36,620 bases of DNA from an uncultured delta proteobacterium. Its GTDB lineage: Bacteria; RBG-13-61-14; DRUE01. Shown piece by piece: positions 15,483 to 24,072 of the stretch; the first letter of the stretch is position 1, and each line of letters begins with the position of its first letter. Made by a program: the position numbers and the translations under genes. The notes under the pieces were generated by a model. It was given only the letters and a program-made list of their open reading frames with translations. It was not told the origin of the DNA and ran no database searches. The stretch lies in contig CAIYYW010000329.1 of NCBI GenBank assembly GCA_903930515.1, forward strand, positions 1 to 36,620, read 5' to 3'.

Positions 15483-17699
15483 ATGAGTGAAGTAGGGTTA
15501 CTTGCGATCATTATTGTGATCAGCGTTTTCGGGCTGATCATGGCGTATGGCCTGGCCAAATGGGTGCTCAAACAGGGCACCGGCAGCGAGGCCATGCAAA
15601 AAATTTCCGACGCCATTAAACAGGGGGCCGAGGCGTTCCTGGCCAGGCAGTTCAGGACCATTGGCCTGCTGGCCGTGGCCTTTGCCGCGCTCCTGTTTAT
15701 CGGCTACGGCCTGCTCCGGGCGCACCGGGAATTTGACCCGGTGGATACCCGGATGGCTTTGGCGTTCTGGATCACGCTTTCCTTTGTGCTCGGCGCGATC
15801 TGTTCTTTGATCGCCGGATACATCGGGATGTGGGTGAGCATCCGGTCCAATATCCGCACCGCGGCCGGATTCCTGCAAAAGGAAGGCGCGGTCAACCAGG
15901 CCCTGCAGGTGGCGCTCCGGGGCGGCGCGGTTTCCGGACTGATGGTGGTGGCAATGAGTTTGCTGGGAGTGGCCGGGCTGTATGCCGCGGTAAAATTCAC
16001 TACCAGCGTGGAACCAACCCAGATCCCGTTCCTGATCGTGGGCTACGGGTTCGGCGCGTCCTTTGTCGCCCTCTTCGCCCAGCTCGGCGGCGGTATCTAT
16101 ACCAAGGCCGCGGATGTGGGCGCGGACCTGGTGGGCAAGGTTGAAGCCGGGATTCCCGAGGACGATCCCCGCAACCCCGCGGTGATCGCGGATTTGGTCG
16201 GAGACAATGTCGGCGACTGCGCCGGCCGTGGCGCGGACCTGTTTGAATCCACCGCCGCCGAGAACATCGGCGCGATGATCCTGGGCGGCGTGATGGCCCA
16301 TACCTTCCAGAAAATAATGCTGGAAAAAGGTATCACGGTTCCCGATTCCTGGGTCCTGGGAGTGATGCTCTTCCCGCTCGTTGCCCGCGCCTTTGGAATC
16401 ATTGCCTCGGTGATCGGGATCATTTCGGTCAAGGTCAAGGGCGAGGAAGACCCGATGCAGTCTTTAAACCGCGGCTACTATGTCACGGTGGTCCTGGCTA
16501 TGATCGCCTTTGCCGGAGCGAGCCGGATGTTGCTTTATCACGAGCAGGCCCCGCACGCCTGGATCAACTTCACGCTCTGCGGAGTGATCGGCGTGGTCAC
16601 CTCGGTATGTTATGTGTTCATTACCCAGTATTACACTGAATATAAATATCGCCCGGTCCTTTCCATTGCCGAGGCCTCCCAGACAGGCCCGGCCACCAAT
16701 ATCATCACCGGCCTCTCCGTCGGCCTGGAGTGCACCTGGATGCCGATTGTGGTCATCTCCGCGGCAATTTTGGGCTCCTACTATCTGGGAAAATCATCCG
16801 GGTTTGAGCACGCCGGATTGTTCGGAACCGCGGTCGCCACCATGGGTATGCTCGCCACCGCCGCCTACATCCTGGCGATGGACACCTTCGGTCCGATCGC
16901 GGACAACGCCGGCGGCATCGTTGAAATGAGCAAACAGCCCAAGGAAGTGCGGGACAAGGCCGACCGGCTGGACGCGGTCGGAAACACCACCAAGGCCCTG
17001 ACCAAGGGATACGCCGTCGGCTCAGCCGCTCTCGCCGCGTTCCTGCTTTTCTCCGCCTACTTTGATGAAGTAAGGAACTACCTCCCCGAGGTCCAGAAGA
17101 ACTTGTTTGTCGGCATTAATCTTGCCAAACCAGAGGTCTTTGTCGGCGGCGCTTTCGGAGGCATGCTGGTTTTCCTGTTCTCGGCCCTCGCCATCCGGGC
17201 CGTGGGCAAGGCCGCTTATTATGTGATCAATGATGTGCGCGCGCAGTTCAAAGAAAAGCCCGGCATCCTGCTGGGCACCGAGCAGCCCGATTACGGACGC
17301 ACCGTGGACATCGTGACCAAGGGCGCGCTTCGTCAGATGGTGGCGCCCGGCTTGCTCGCCGTCTTAATGCCGATTGCAGTCGGAATTATTTTCCGGATCT
17401 TCAAGACCCCGGACGACCCAACCATCGCCGCGGAAGCCGTCGGCTCGCTCCTGATGGTCGGGACCATCGTCGGGATCCTGATGGCCCTGTTCTTCAATAA
17501 CGGCGGAGGCGCCTGGGACAACGCCAAGAAATATATTGAGACCGGCGCCTACGGCGGGAAGGGTTCCCCCACCCACAAGGCCGCGGTCGTGGGAGACACC
17601 GTGGGAGACCCCTGCAAGGACACCGCGGGACCGTCGCTCCATGTCCTGATCAAACTTCTCTCAACCATAACCCTGGTGCTGGCGCCGCTGTTTATCTAG
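15483..17699 (+). CDS. hppA: K+-independent membrane pyrophosphatase (proton pump)
   Basis: A 738-residue integral membrane pyrophosphatase with about 16 transmembrane segments, which couples pyrophosphate hydrolysis to ion export. Catalytic motifs are DVGADLVGK (residues about 211-219) and [16 protein letters not shown] (about 241-256), where most homologues have GMGAD rather than GRGAD. Further C-terminal are [16 protein letters not shown] and the closing [14 protein letters not shown]. The segment [10 protein letters not shown] (about residue 500) has Lys and Thr at the two positions that mark K+-independent enzymes, a class known as H+ pumps. A strong AAGGAGG site fixes the ATG at 15483; the frame is open back to 15375 but without a signal to start there. 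A terminator follows at once. Such pumps conserve energy in anaerobes. Confidence 0.96.
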   Translation: MSEVGLLAIIIVISVFGLIMAYGLAKWVLKQGTGSEAMQKISDAIKQGAEAFLARQFRTIGLLAVAFAALLFIGYGLLRAHREFDPVDTRMALAFWITLSFVLGAICSLIAGYIGMWVSIRSNIRTAAGFLQKEGAVNQALQVALRGGAVSGLMVVAMSLLGVAGLYAAVKFTTSVEPTQIPFLIVGYGFGASFVALFAQLGGGIYTKAADVGADLVGKVEAGIPEDDPRNPAVIADLVGDNVGDCAGRGADLFESTAAENIGAMILGGVMAHTFQKIMLEKGITVPDSWVLGVMLFPLVARAFGIIASVIGIISVKVKGEEDPMQSLNRGYYVTVVLAMIAFAGASRMLLYHEQAPHAWINFTLCGVIGVVTSVCYVFITQYYTEYKYRPVLSIAEASQTGPATNIITGLSVGLECTWMPIVVISAAILGSYYLGKSSGFEHAGLFGTAVATMGMLATAAYILAMDTFGPIADNAGGIVEMSKQPKEVRDKADRLDAVGNTTKALTKGYAVGSAALAAFLLFSAYFDEVRNYLPEVQKNLFVGINLAKPEVFVGGAFGGMLVFLFSALAIRAVGKAAYYVINDVRAQFKEKPGILLGTEQPDYGRTVDIVTKGALRQMVAPGLLAVLMPIAVGIIFRIFKTPDDPTIAAEAVGSLLMVGTIVGILMALFFNNGGGAWDNAKKYIETGAYGGKGSPTHKAAVVGDTVGDPCKDTAGPSLHVLIKLLSTITLVLAPLFI

Positions 17700-17713
17700 T
17701 TCAACCTTAAACC

Positions 17714-17746
17714 AAAAAAGGCGGGAGATCCTCTCCCGCCTTTTTT
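17714..17746 (+). terminator. rho-independent terminator after hppA
   Basis: GGCGGGAGA (17720-17728) pairs perfectly with TCTCCCGCC (17732-17740) across a three-base loop. It is preceded by an A-run and followed by six T's, so it is near-symmetric and may work both ways. It lies 15 bases after the hppA stop. Confidence 0.95.
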
Positions 17747-17824
17747 ATTCTCCCGGACTGCCGGCGCCATTTTTTTACCACCGGTGGCGACAGGTCAAGT
17801 TTTTTGCAAATGGAGATATTTGAT

Positions 17825-17854
17825 TTGCGCTTGAGCATAGTTGTATGTTAGATT
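17825..17854 (+). promoter_or_regulatory. extended -10 promoter for NCS1 permease, leaderless type
   Basis: TTGCGC (17825-17830) is 18 bases from TAGATT (17849-17854), and the -10 carries the extended TGn element (TG at 17846-17847). It ends seven bases before the ATG at 17862, with no ribosome site between. Confidence 0.5.
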
Positions 17855-17861
17855 TTGGGAA

Positions 17862-19268
17862 ATGGAAAAGAAGGGCAGGTTAAAGGCGATCTCGGCGCGG
17901 CTGGACGCGCTTTATGAGTTTGACCGGGAGCCGGTCAGTGAGAGCAAATTTCAGTCGGGCTGGAATTTCGCGTCCCTGTTCGCGGGCGAGCATATCGCGG
18001 GCACGGAATTTGTAATCGGGTCAATGTTCGTGCTCCACGGGGTTTCGGCCAAGGACCTGATCCTGGGGCTTTTGCTGGGAAACCTCCTGGCCGTGCTCTC
18101 CTGGACCTTGGTCTGCGCTCCGATCGCGGTCCGGGTAAGGCTCACCCTTTACTGGTATCTGCGCCAGATCGGGGGCCCGGGAATCACCTTTATCTATAAT
18201 GTGGCCAACGCTTTCCTCTATTGCATTTTGGCCGGGGCGATGATCTCGGTCGCGGCCACCGCGATCGGACTGGCCTTTGGCGTGGACACCCCGGCCCTGG
18301 ACGCGAAACTCCCCACCAGCGTCGGCTGGGTCGTGATCGCGTTGGGAACCGGGATGGTGGTGACGGTGGTGGCCATTCTCGGATTTGAAAAACTGTCCCA
18401 ATTCTCCAGCGTCTGCGCGCCTTGGCTGATCCTGATCTTCTTTGTCGGAGCCATTGCCGTGCTTCCCAGGATCGGCGAGTTCCATTCAGCGTCCGATTTG
18501 TGGAACCTGGCTCAAACCAAGATCTGGACCGGGATCCCGATTGAGGGCAAGGAAAAATTAGGCTTCTGGCACATTTGCTTTTTCGCCTGGTTTTGCAATC
18601 TGGCGATGCACATGGATTTGTCGGACCTGGCTTTATTCCGCTACGCCCGGCATTGGACCTACGGATTTTACTCGGCCTGCGGCGTGCTTCCCGGACACCT
18701 GATGGCATGGATCGCTTCCGGAATTATGGTGGCCGCGATCGGCCTGAAGATGAGTCCGGGACAGATGGCGGTGAACGCCGCGGGATTGGCCGGAGCGGTG
18801 GCGGTCGTGATTGCCGGCTGGACCACGGCCAACCCGACTTTATATCGGGCCGGACTCGCGCTCCAGACCGTCACCCCGAATTGGCCGCGCTGGCTGGTAA
18901 CCCTGGTGATCGGAATCCTCACCACCATCCTCTCCTGCTTCCCCTTCTTCTTTATGCGCCTCCTGGATTTCGTGGCCATTTACGGCCTGGTGCTGATGCC
19001 GATCGGAGCCGTGGTTTTCGCCGAGCACTGGCTGATCCCGAAACTGGGGATGGCCCAGAACCGCGCAAAGCAAAGGGGATGGTTCATCAGCTTTGCCGTG
19101 CTTTTAACCTGGGGCATCACCCTCGCAGTCTGCTGGTATATGCCGTTCCATTTATTCTTCAGATGGCTGCCGGGATATCTGATCGCGCTGGTCCTATACC
19201 TGGTCCTCGCCTCGCTGGAATCAAAACTGCGCCCGGCCCCAGCGGCTCAAACCGGAGGGGTAAAATGA
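17862..19268 (+). CDS. NCS1/cytosine-permease-like membrane transporter
   Basis: A 468-residue membrane protein with about 12 hydrophobic segments. The N-terminal stretch SGWNFASLFAGEHIAGTEFVIGSMFV, the WYLRQIGGPGITFIYN loop and the AWFCNLAMHMDLSDLALFRYA segment resemble nucleobase:cation symporter-1 proteins (cytosine, hydantoin, allantoin permeases). The match is by pattern only; another purine/pyrimidine-type or cation-coupled carrier is possible. The ATG at 17862 is chosen because the TTG at 17841 falls between the promoter boxes. Its stop overlaps the ATG of the next small gene (ATGA), so the two products are probably made together and may form one complex. Confidence 0.75.
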   Translation: MEKKGRLKAISARLDALYEFDREPVSESKFQSGWNFASLFAGEHIAGTEFVIGSMFVLHGVSAKDLILGLLLGNLLAVLSWTLVCAPIAVRVRLTLYWYLRQIGGPGITFIYNVANAFLYCILAGAMISVAATAIGLAFGVDTPALDAKLPTSVGWVVIALGTGMVVTVVAILGFEKLSQFSSVCAPWLILIFFVGAIAVLPRIGEFHSASDLWNLAQTKIWTGIPIEGKEKLGFWHICFFAWFCNLAMHMDLSDLALFRYARHWTYGFYSACGVLPGHLMAWIASGIMVAAIGLKMSPGQMAVNAAGLAGAVAVVIAGWTTANPTLYRAGLALQTVTPNWPRWLVTLVIGILTTILSCFPFFFMRLLDFVAIYGLVLMPIGAVVFAEHWLIPKLGMAQNRAKQRGWFISFAVLLTWGITLAVCWYMPFHLFFRWLPGYLIALVLYLVLASLESKLRPAPAAQTGGVK

Positions 19269-19507
19269 AAACCCGCACCCTGATCATCAACCTCGCGAGC
19301 ATCCTCGCGATCCTTTCACTTCTGATCGGTCTTTTGGTCGGCGTTCTCGCCTTCACCGGCGTCCTGGAATTTGAAAAATATAAATTGATCCTGAACCTGT
19401 CCAGCCTGGTCTGGTTTCTGACCGCGCCCTTCTGGTTCGTGCCTCAACTCTTCGGCAAAAATTTTGCCGAGGCCGGCAAGCAGGCTTGGCTTCGGCCGAA
19501 GGGCTGA
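19265..19507 (+). CDS. small two-helix membrane protein coupled to NCS1 permease
   Basis: An 80-residue protein with two hydrophobic segments: residues about 5-32 (LIINLASILAILSLLIGLLVGVLAF, in shorter form) and about 44-62 (LSSLVWFLTAPFWFVP). The start overlaps the permease stop by four bases (ATGA), a classic sign of translational coupling. Function is unknown. The arrangement resembles small accessory subunits of secondary transporters, which help assembly or stability. I do not recognise a named family. Only the coupling and the helices are seen directly; the partner role is inferred. Confidence 0.65.
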   Translation: MKTRTLIINLASILAILSLLIGLLVGVLAFTGVLEFEKYKLILNLSSLVWFLTAPFWFVPQLFGKNFAEAGKQAWLRPKG

Positions 19508-19622
19508 GTGAGGATCAAAGGAATCGCGCCTGAAGGCGCTCGCATCCTGCTCCGCTCCTCTCCAGACGCGGAGTTATGCAGGACAGGCCTTAAAAGCAAA
19601 GATTCGGTTGCGTCGTTGTGGT

Positions 19623-19740
19623 TTAAATTTCTTCGTGTTTGATGTTGCCCGGCGCCAGGTCAATGACCATGCTGGAATAAGTCGCCTCAAACCATTCGCG
19701 GAACATTTGATAGGTGCGGTTTTGGGGCCAGTCTGAAAAA
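19623..19740 (-). pseudogene. 3' remnant of a small protein gene behind AbiEii-like gene
   Basis: Directly after the AbiEii-type stop, in a different frame, the minus strand reads about 38 protein-like residues, including DWPQNRTYQMFREWFEATY and SSMVIDLAPGNIKHEEI, to a TAA at 19623. There is no usable start codon in the non-overlapping part, and the same frame upstream is only the shadow of the toxin gene. The segment looks like the C-terminus of a small conserved protein of unknown function that I cannot name. It is either a decapitated gene or, less likely, a +1-frameshift extension of the toxin. Confidence 0.4.
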
Positions 19741-20448
19741 TTATTTATTCTCTGCCAATTTTCTTTCGATCTCCAGGGACAGATTTTGGAAAAAGGTTTT
19801 AAGTTCCCTGGGGTCAAAAGGCTTGAGCATTTGCACGGGCCAGTCTTCCGCGCGATCGGAATAGGACCTTGCCTTATGGAGGGCTTGCGCGAAAAAGTAG
19901 AGGTCAAATCCGGGATCTTTTTCCTTGGCGAATTCCGCCAGTTCCCAGAAGGAAGCGTTTTCCTGAGTGAGAATGAAATAGAGGTCAACCACATCCTTAG
20001 GCGCGGTCCTTCCGAAAAAGGCCCCGAATTTGTCCGCAATTAAATCCAGGTAGTCATTGACAATAATAGTCTCTACCTTGAGGGGCGGCTGGAAACGAAA
20101 CGGGCTGTCATAGGCAAGCTGAATCTTGATGGTTTGATCGGTCTCCTTTAGCTCCAGTTCCACGAAAGTCTCATGTCGCCTGGTAATGGTGACGCTGAAT
20201 GATCCCTTGAAGTGCTGCTCCAGCTTGTTGGCAAAGGGAATGATCACTCCCTCCAGGCCGGTGAAAAAATCAAAATCATAGGACTTGCGATGGGCGAGGT
20301 AAAATTCCGCCAGCGCGGTTCCGCCGGCAAGGTAGAAATCTTCCGCGCCCGCCAAAGCGAAAAAGGATTTCAGGAACCTTTGATGCAGCGGGGACAGGGT
20401 GCCCTTAGTTTGCGGCGCCTGATTTGTCCATTTCGGAAAAGATTTCAT
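19741..20448 (-). CDS. AbiEii/AbiGii-type nucleotidyltransferase toxin
   Basis: A 235-residue protein of the AbiEii nucleotidyltransferase family (type IV toxin-antitoxin, DUF1814-like). The core motif FYLAGGTALAEFYLAHRKSY then DFDFF gives Gly42-Gly43-Thr44 and the metal ligands Asp58 and Asp60. Downstream KVETIIVNDYLDLIADKF and APKDVVDLYFIL (the KxxxxRxxKDxxDL-type region) complete the fold. Family toxins block growth by transferring nucleotides, for example to tRNA ends, and are neutralised by a small partner. The ATG at 20448 has AGGAG at good spacing; GTG 20457 is an alternative. It overlaps the small upstream gene by 44 bases. Confidence 0.85.
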   Translation of the reverse strand: MKSFPKWTNQAPQTKGTLSPLHQRFLKSFFALAGAEDFYLAGGTALAEFYLAHRKSYDFDFFTGLEGVIIPFANKLEQHFKGSFSVTITRRHETFVELELKETDQTIKIQLAYDSPFRFQPPLKVETIIVNDYLDLIADKFGAFFGRTAPKDVVDLYFILTQENASFWELAEFAKEKDPGFDLYFFAQALHKARSYSDRAEDWPVQMLKPFDPRELKTFFQNLSLEIERKLAENK

Positions 20449-20644
20449 TCCAAACACTCCTGACTTCCTTGGGCAGGGTAAGGTCCGGCAGAAGCTTGCG
20501 CACCTCTCCCCAGTCCAGATCTCGGATATCCTCGGTCCGGCCGTGAATCAAAACTTGCTCAATGTACCATTTGCGCTGGAAGGGATTATCCAGGTCAACC
20601 TCATCCACGGACCAGACAATATATCTTTTCGGCTTGATCTTCAT
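20405..20644 (-). CDS. small putative antitoxin upstream of AbiEii-type gene
   Basis: A 79-residue acidic protein with no motif that I can name. The sequence has a YIVWSVDEVDLDNPFQRKWYIEQVLIHG segment (residues about 8-35) and EDIRDLDWGEVRKLLPDL (about 38-55), seen in small proteins encoded immediately before AbiEii-like nucleotidyltransferases. It overlaps the toxin gene by 44 bases and has its own promoter seven bases before the ATG. Gene order and overlap support an antitoxin role, but a typical AbiEi winged-helix antitoxin is larger, so the type is uncertain. Confidence 0.65.
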   Translation of the reverse strand: MKIKPKRYIVWSVDEVDLDNPFQRKWYIEQVLIHGRTEDIRDLDWGEVRKLLPDLTLPKEVRSVWNEIFSEMDKSGAAN

Positions 20645-20651
20645 CGGTTTA

Positions 20652-20680
20652 AATATACCATTGCTCTTTCCCTAAAACAA
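20652..20680 (-). promoter_or_regulatory. extended -10 promoter for toxin-antitoxin pair, leaderless type
   Basis: On the minus strand TTGTTT (20675-20680) and TATATT (20652-20657, five of six, preceded by the extended TGG) are 17 bases apart. The -10 ends seven bases before the ATG at 20644. Confidence 0.6.
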
Positions 20681-20725
20681 TCAGCGAGAAACGAAGGAAA
20701 AGACAGGATCAAAATCCAGGGGCGC

Positions 20726-20753
20726 TTTACAAAAGAGAAAAGCCATTTAGAAT
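20726..20753 (+). promoter_or_regulatory. promoter of URO-D-like gene
   Basis: TTTACA (20726-20731, five of six) and TAGAAT (20748-20753, five of six) are 16 bases apart. Predicted transcription starts near 20760, leaving a short leader with a GAGG ribosome site before the ATG at 20778. Confidence 0.6.
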
Positions 20754-20777
20754 TGAGCCGACTTGAGGAACAAGTAA

Positions 20778-21872
20778 ATGAGTTTGATTGACGAGCTTGG
20801 GATCAAACCCGCGCCGGATTTTGAAGGCCGGATCAAGAAGGTTTTGCTGAGAAAAGGCGAGCCGGACCGGGTGGCTTTTTACGAGTTGTTCGCGGACAAG
20901 CAGATCAAGGACAAGATTTTGGGCAAGCCCACCTTGTTTCCGAGCCTGTTGCCGATCGGAGATCCGGCCAAGCTGATCCCTAATGAAATTGAATTCTGGC
21001 TCCGGCTTGGTTATGATTATGTCCCGGCGGCGCCCGCATACGGGTTCGGGATGAAGGTCAACCTGGCCAAGGACACCGCGGGAGTTGATCAGGGAATGAG
21101 GTTCTGGGTGGATGAGGGCGCATCCCTGATCAAGACCCGGGAGGATTTTGAAAAACATTTCTGGGTTGACGCGGACACGGTGAGCCTGGATCTTTTTGAC
21201 GCCTTTGCCCAGCATCTTCCGGAAGGAATGGTGGTCTTCGGACAAACTTCCGGCATAATGGAAAATGCGGTCTGGCTGTTGGGCCACCAGGGGATGTCTT
21301 ACCTGATGGCGGACGATCCCGAGTTGTTGAAAATGATTTTTGACCGGATCGGGAGCAACCTGGTGAGACTGATTGAGCGGATGGCGGAGAGGGAATTTGT
21401 CGGCGCGATCCAGATGGGGGACGACCTCGGGTTCAAGACCCAGACGATGATTTCTCCCAAAGCCTTGCGCGAGTATGTTTTCCCCTGGCACAAGAAAGCC
21501 GTGGAGGCCGCGCATCAAAAGGGCAAGCCCTTTATTTTTCATTCGTGCGGGAACCTGGAAAAAGTTATGGATGAGATCATCGCGAGCGGGATAGACGCCA
21601 AGCATTCGTTTGAGGACGAGATCACCCCGGTGGCCAAGGCGAAAAAACTCTGGGGGGACCAGGTGGCGGTTTTGGGCGGGCTGGATATTGATTTCCTCTG
21701 TCGCGCCAAGCCGGACCAGGTCCGGGAACGAACCGCGGCGATGATCCGGGAGCTGGCCCCGGGCGGCGGATGGGCGCTCGGCACCGGCAACTCGGTGGTG
21801 AACTATCTTCCGGTGGAAAATTATTTAATTATGCTCAAGACCGGATGGGAGCTGGGAAAATATCCGATTTGA
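20778..21872 (+). CDS. uroporphyrinogen-decarboxylase-family methyltransferase-like protein
   Basis: A 364-residue protein of the URO-D superfamily. The family includes HemE and the MtaA/MtbA-type cobamide:CoM methyltransferases. HSCGNLEKVMDEIIASGIDAKHSFED (around residues 255-280) contains the zinc-type His-x-Cys motif found in the methyltransferase branch. The N-terminal RVAFYELFAD and the C-terminal LGGLDIDFL and LGTGNSVVNYLPVENYL segments also fit that branch rather than heme synthesis. It probably acts on a methylated small molecule or corrinoid protein, but no corrinoid protein or activase gene is nearby. It has its own promoter and is followed ten bases later by an LPG-synthase-type membrane protein gene. 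Confidence 0.85.
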   Translation: MSLIDELGIKPAPDFEGRIKKVLLRKGEPDRVAFYELFADKQIKDKILGKPTLFPSLLPIGDPAKLIPNEIEFWLRLGYDYVPAAPAYGFGMKVNLAKDTAGVDQGMRFWVDEGASLIKTREDFEKHFWVDADTVSLDLFDAFAQHLPEGMVVFGQTSGIMENAVWLLGHQGMSYLMADDPELLKMIFDRIGSNLVRLIERMAEREFVGAIQMGDDLGFKTQTMISPKALREYVFPWHKKAVEAAHQKGKPFIFHSCGNLEKVMDEIIASGIDAKHSFEDEITPVAKAKKLWGDQVAVLGGLDIDFLCRAKPDQVRERTAAMIRELAPGGGWALGTGNSVVNYLPVENYLIMLKTGWELGKYPI

Positions 21873-21882
21873 ATTTCAAAAA

Positions 21883-22881
21883 ATGAATCCTGCAAACGAT
21901 CAAATTTCCGCCCCGAAAAAGCCCTCGCCAATCCGGCAGGTCATTCCCTGGATGTTCGCGATCGCGATCCTGGTTTATATGTTTTATCAGGTGGACTTCC
22001 GCAAGGTCTGGAAGGTGATTGCCGCGGGCAAGCCGCTCTGGATCATCGGCGCATACCTGTTTTACTGCGCGGTCTATTATCTCACCGACATCCTGAGCTT
22101 CTTCCGCGCTTACAACTGGTTCAATCTCCGGATCAGTTTCAAGGAAACCGCGCTCCTTCGGTTCGCCTCTTACGCGGTCCAGGCCGTGAACGGAGCGCTC
22201 ACCGAAATTATGAGCGTGCTCTATATGTTGCGCGCGAAAAAGGTTCCCATCCTTAATTCCACCAGCTCGGCCGGGTTTGTTTACTTCAACGAAACCCTGA
22301 CCCTGATGACTTTTCTGGCATACTGCGCCTTCGCCCTGCCCACGGCAAACCGGATCCTGATCCCAATCCCCTATCTCAATATTTCCTTCTGGACCTTGTT
22401 CCAAGCCCTGATCATTTCGCTGTGGGCTCTGGTCCCGCTCTGGCTGATCTTCTGGAGAACCGGCCTTTGTTCCCGCTTCCCGAAAATCCGCGACAACCCC
22501 CTCCTGCTATCATTCAAGCAGGCCGCCTTGAAGAATTATTTGGAAATGTTCTTCTACCGCTTCAGCAACAACCTGATCAGCCTGGGCGCAAACATCATTA
22601 TGCTCAAGGCTCTGGGGATCAACGCCCCGATCGCGCTCCTGTTCGCCTGCGTGCCCTTGATGGTCAACATCGCGTACTGGCCGGTCTCGGCCGGAGGGTT
22701 CGGAGGGCCGCAGCTGGTCGCGCATTTCCTGCTCAAGGGATACGCCTCGGAAGAAGCCGTGCTCGCCTACAGCATCGTCTGGTCCGCCCTCTTCTTCCTC
22801 ACCCGAACCCTCACCGGCATCCCTTTCCTCCGGCCGGTATATCAGGCCGCGTTCCCGCAAGATTCAGCGCGTAAAAATTAA
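21883..22881 (+). CDS. lysylphosphatidylglycerol-synthase-TM-type (UPF0104) membrane protein
   Basis: A 332-residue membrane protein with about eight transmembrane segments. Its architecture matches the flippase-like domain of MprF and free-standing UPF0104 proteins. Recognisable parts are the first helix after a short cytoplasmic tail, the AVNGALTEIMSVLYMLRAKKVP region near residues 100-125 and the WPVSAGGFGGPQL loop near residues 265-278. Related proteins are thought to flip or move lipids. No lipid-modifying GNAT domain is attached. No Shine-Dalgarno is visible; the start lies ten bases after the URO-D-type stop, so coupling is likely. A link between the two functions is not obvious. Confidence 0.75.
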   Translation: MNPANDQISAPKKPSPIRQVIPWMFAIAILVYMFYQVDFRKVWKVIAAGKPLWIIGAYLFYCAVYYLTDILSFFRAYNWFNLRISFKETALLRFASYAVQAVNGALTEIMSVLYMLRAKKVPILNSTSSAGFVYFNETLTLMTFLAYCAFALPTANRILIPIPYLNISFWTLFQALIISLWALVPLWLIFWRTGLCSRFPKIRDNPLLLSFKQAALKNYLEMFFYRFSNNLISLGANIIMLKALGINAPIALLFACVPLMVNIAYWPVSAGGFGGPQLVAHFLLKGYASEEAVLAYSIVWSALFFLTRTLTGIPFLRPVYQAAFPQDSARKN

Positions 22882-22935
22882 CCTCCCGGAATTGACAGTC
22901 CCGGAATTCCCCTTTACCCTTCATCTTTAAATCCG

Positions 22936-24072
22936 ATGAACGAGCGCGAAAAAAATATGCTCTGGCTCAGGCTGACCCGCGCCAAGGGAATGGGCCCGAT
23001 CTCTATCCGGAAATTGTTCCTGCATTTCCAGGGGGTGGAGAAAATATTCGCGGCCAAGGAATCGGAGTTCGGAAAAGTGGAAGGTATCAAGTCCGGGATC
23101 GCGAGGGAGCTTCAGGAAAAAGAACACCGGGAATGGGCGGAGCAGGAGCTGGAAAAAACCGACCGGGCCGGGGTAACCATCATTGCGATGGGCGATCCGT
23201 CATATCCGGAAAATTTATTGCAGATCCCGGACCCGCCGGTTGTGATCTATCTCAAGGGCGGTTTGAAAAAAGAAGACCAGCGGGCAGTGGCGGTAGTGGG
23301 TTCGCGGAATTACAACGAATACGGGGAAGTGATGGCTCGCCGGATCGGGGCCGGGCTGGCCAAATTCGGGATCACGGTGGTGAGCGGGATGGCCAGGGGG
23401 ATTGATTCCCTGAGCCAGGCCGCGGCATTGGACGGGGGAGGGCGGACCCTCGCGGTCCTGGGCTCGGGCGTGGATGTGATCTATCCGGCGGAGGAGAAGG
23501 ATCTTTACCGGCGGATCATTGAGCGCGGGGCCGTGCTCAGCGAATTCCCGATCGGGACCGGACCGGCCGCGGAAAATTTCCCGCAGCGCAACCGGATCAT
23601 CTCCGGCCTGGCAACCGCGCTGGTGGTGGTCCAGGCGAATAATCCCAGGAGCGGCGCCCTGATCACGGCCCGGTTCGCCCTGGACCAGGGCCGGATTGTT
23701 TACGCGGTTCCCGGAAACGCCGGCTCTCCCTGGTCCAAGGAAACCAACCGCCTGCTCAAGCAGGGCGCGGTTTTGGCCGAGGACGCCGAGGACATTGTGC
23801 TGGACCTTTTCCCGAGCCTGGGGATAAAGCCGGAGCAATTGGGGCCGCTGTTTGAGAAGGCCCAAAAACCGGGCAACTTGACAATTGAGCAGGAAAGAAT
23901 TTACTCTCTGATTCCGGAGTCGGAGGAAGGATCGGTGGAATTGGATTACCTGATCCGGAAAAGCAAGGTCGGGGCGAGCCAGACCCAATCCTTTCTGACC
24001 GAGCTGGAATTGTTCGGATTGATTGAAAAAATGCCGGGAGGAAAATGGCGGAAAAAACTGAGCAGTCTGTAG
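22936..24072 (+). CDS. dprA: DNA-processing protein DprA
   Basis: A 378-residue DprA/Smf protein. An N-terminal helix-hairpin-helix/SAM-like segment (residues about 5-70) is followed by the Rossmann-like domain (about 90-300). The core has VAVVGSRNYNEYGE, VVSGMARGIDSLSQAAAL, TLAVLGSGVDVIYPAE, NFPQRNRIISGLA and RSGALITARFALDQGR. A winged-helix DML1-like tail (about 310-378) ends the protein. DprA loads RecA onto incoming single-stranded DNA during transformation. No other competence gene is in the window, so it may also serve general recombination. It overlaps topA by 28 bases. A weak promoter (TTGACA at 22892-22897, TACCCT at 22915-22920) precedes it. Confidence 0.96.
   Translation: MNEREKNMLWLRLTRAKGMGPISIRKLFLHFQGVEKIFAAKESEFGKVEGIKSGIARELQEKEHREWAEQELEKTDRAGVTIIAMGDPSYPENLLQIPDPPVVIYLKGGLKKEDQRAVAVVGSRNYNEYGEVMARRIGAGLAKFGITVVSGMARGIDSLSQAAALDGGGRTLAVLGSGVDVIYPAEEKDLYRRIIERGAVLSEFPIGTGPAAENFPQRNRIISGLATALVVVQANNPRSGALITARFALDQGRIVYAVPGNAGSPWSKETNRLLKQGAVLAEDAEDIVLDLFPSLGIKPEQLGPLFEKAQKPGNLTIEQERIYSLIPESEEGSVELDYLIRKSKVGASQTQSFLTELELFGLIEKMPGGKWRKKLSSL

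Noticed and set aside
19526-19539. GCGCC-TGAA-GGCGC hairpin as a terminator after the 80-residue gene
   Set aside because: The stem has only five pairs and no T-run follows.
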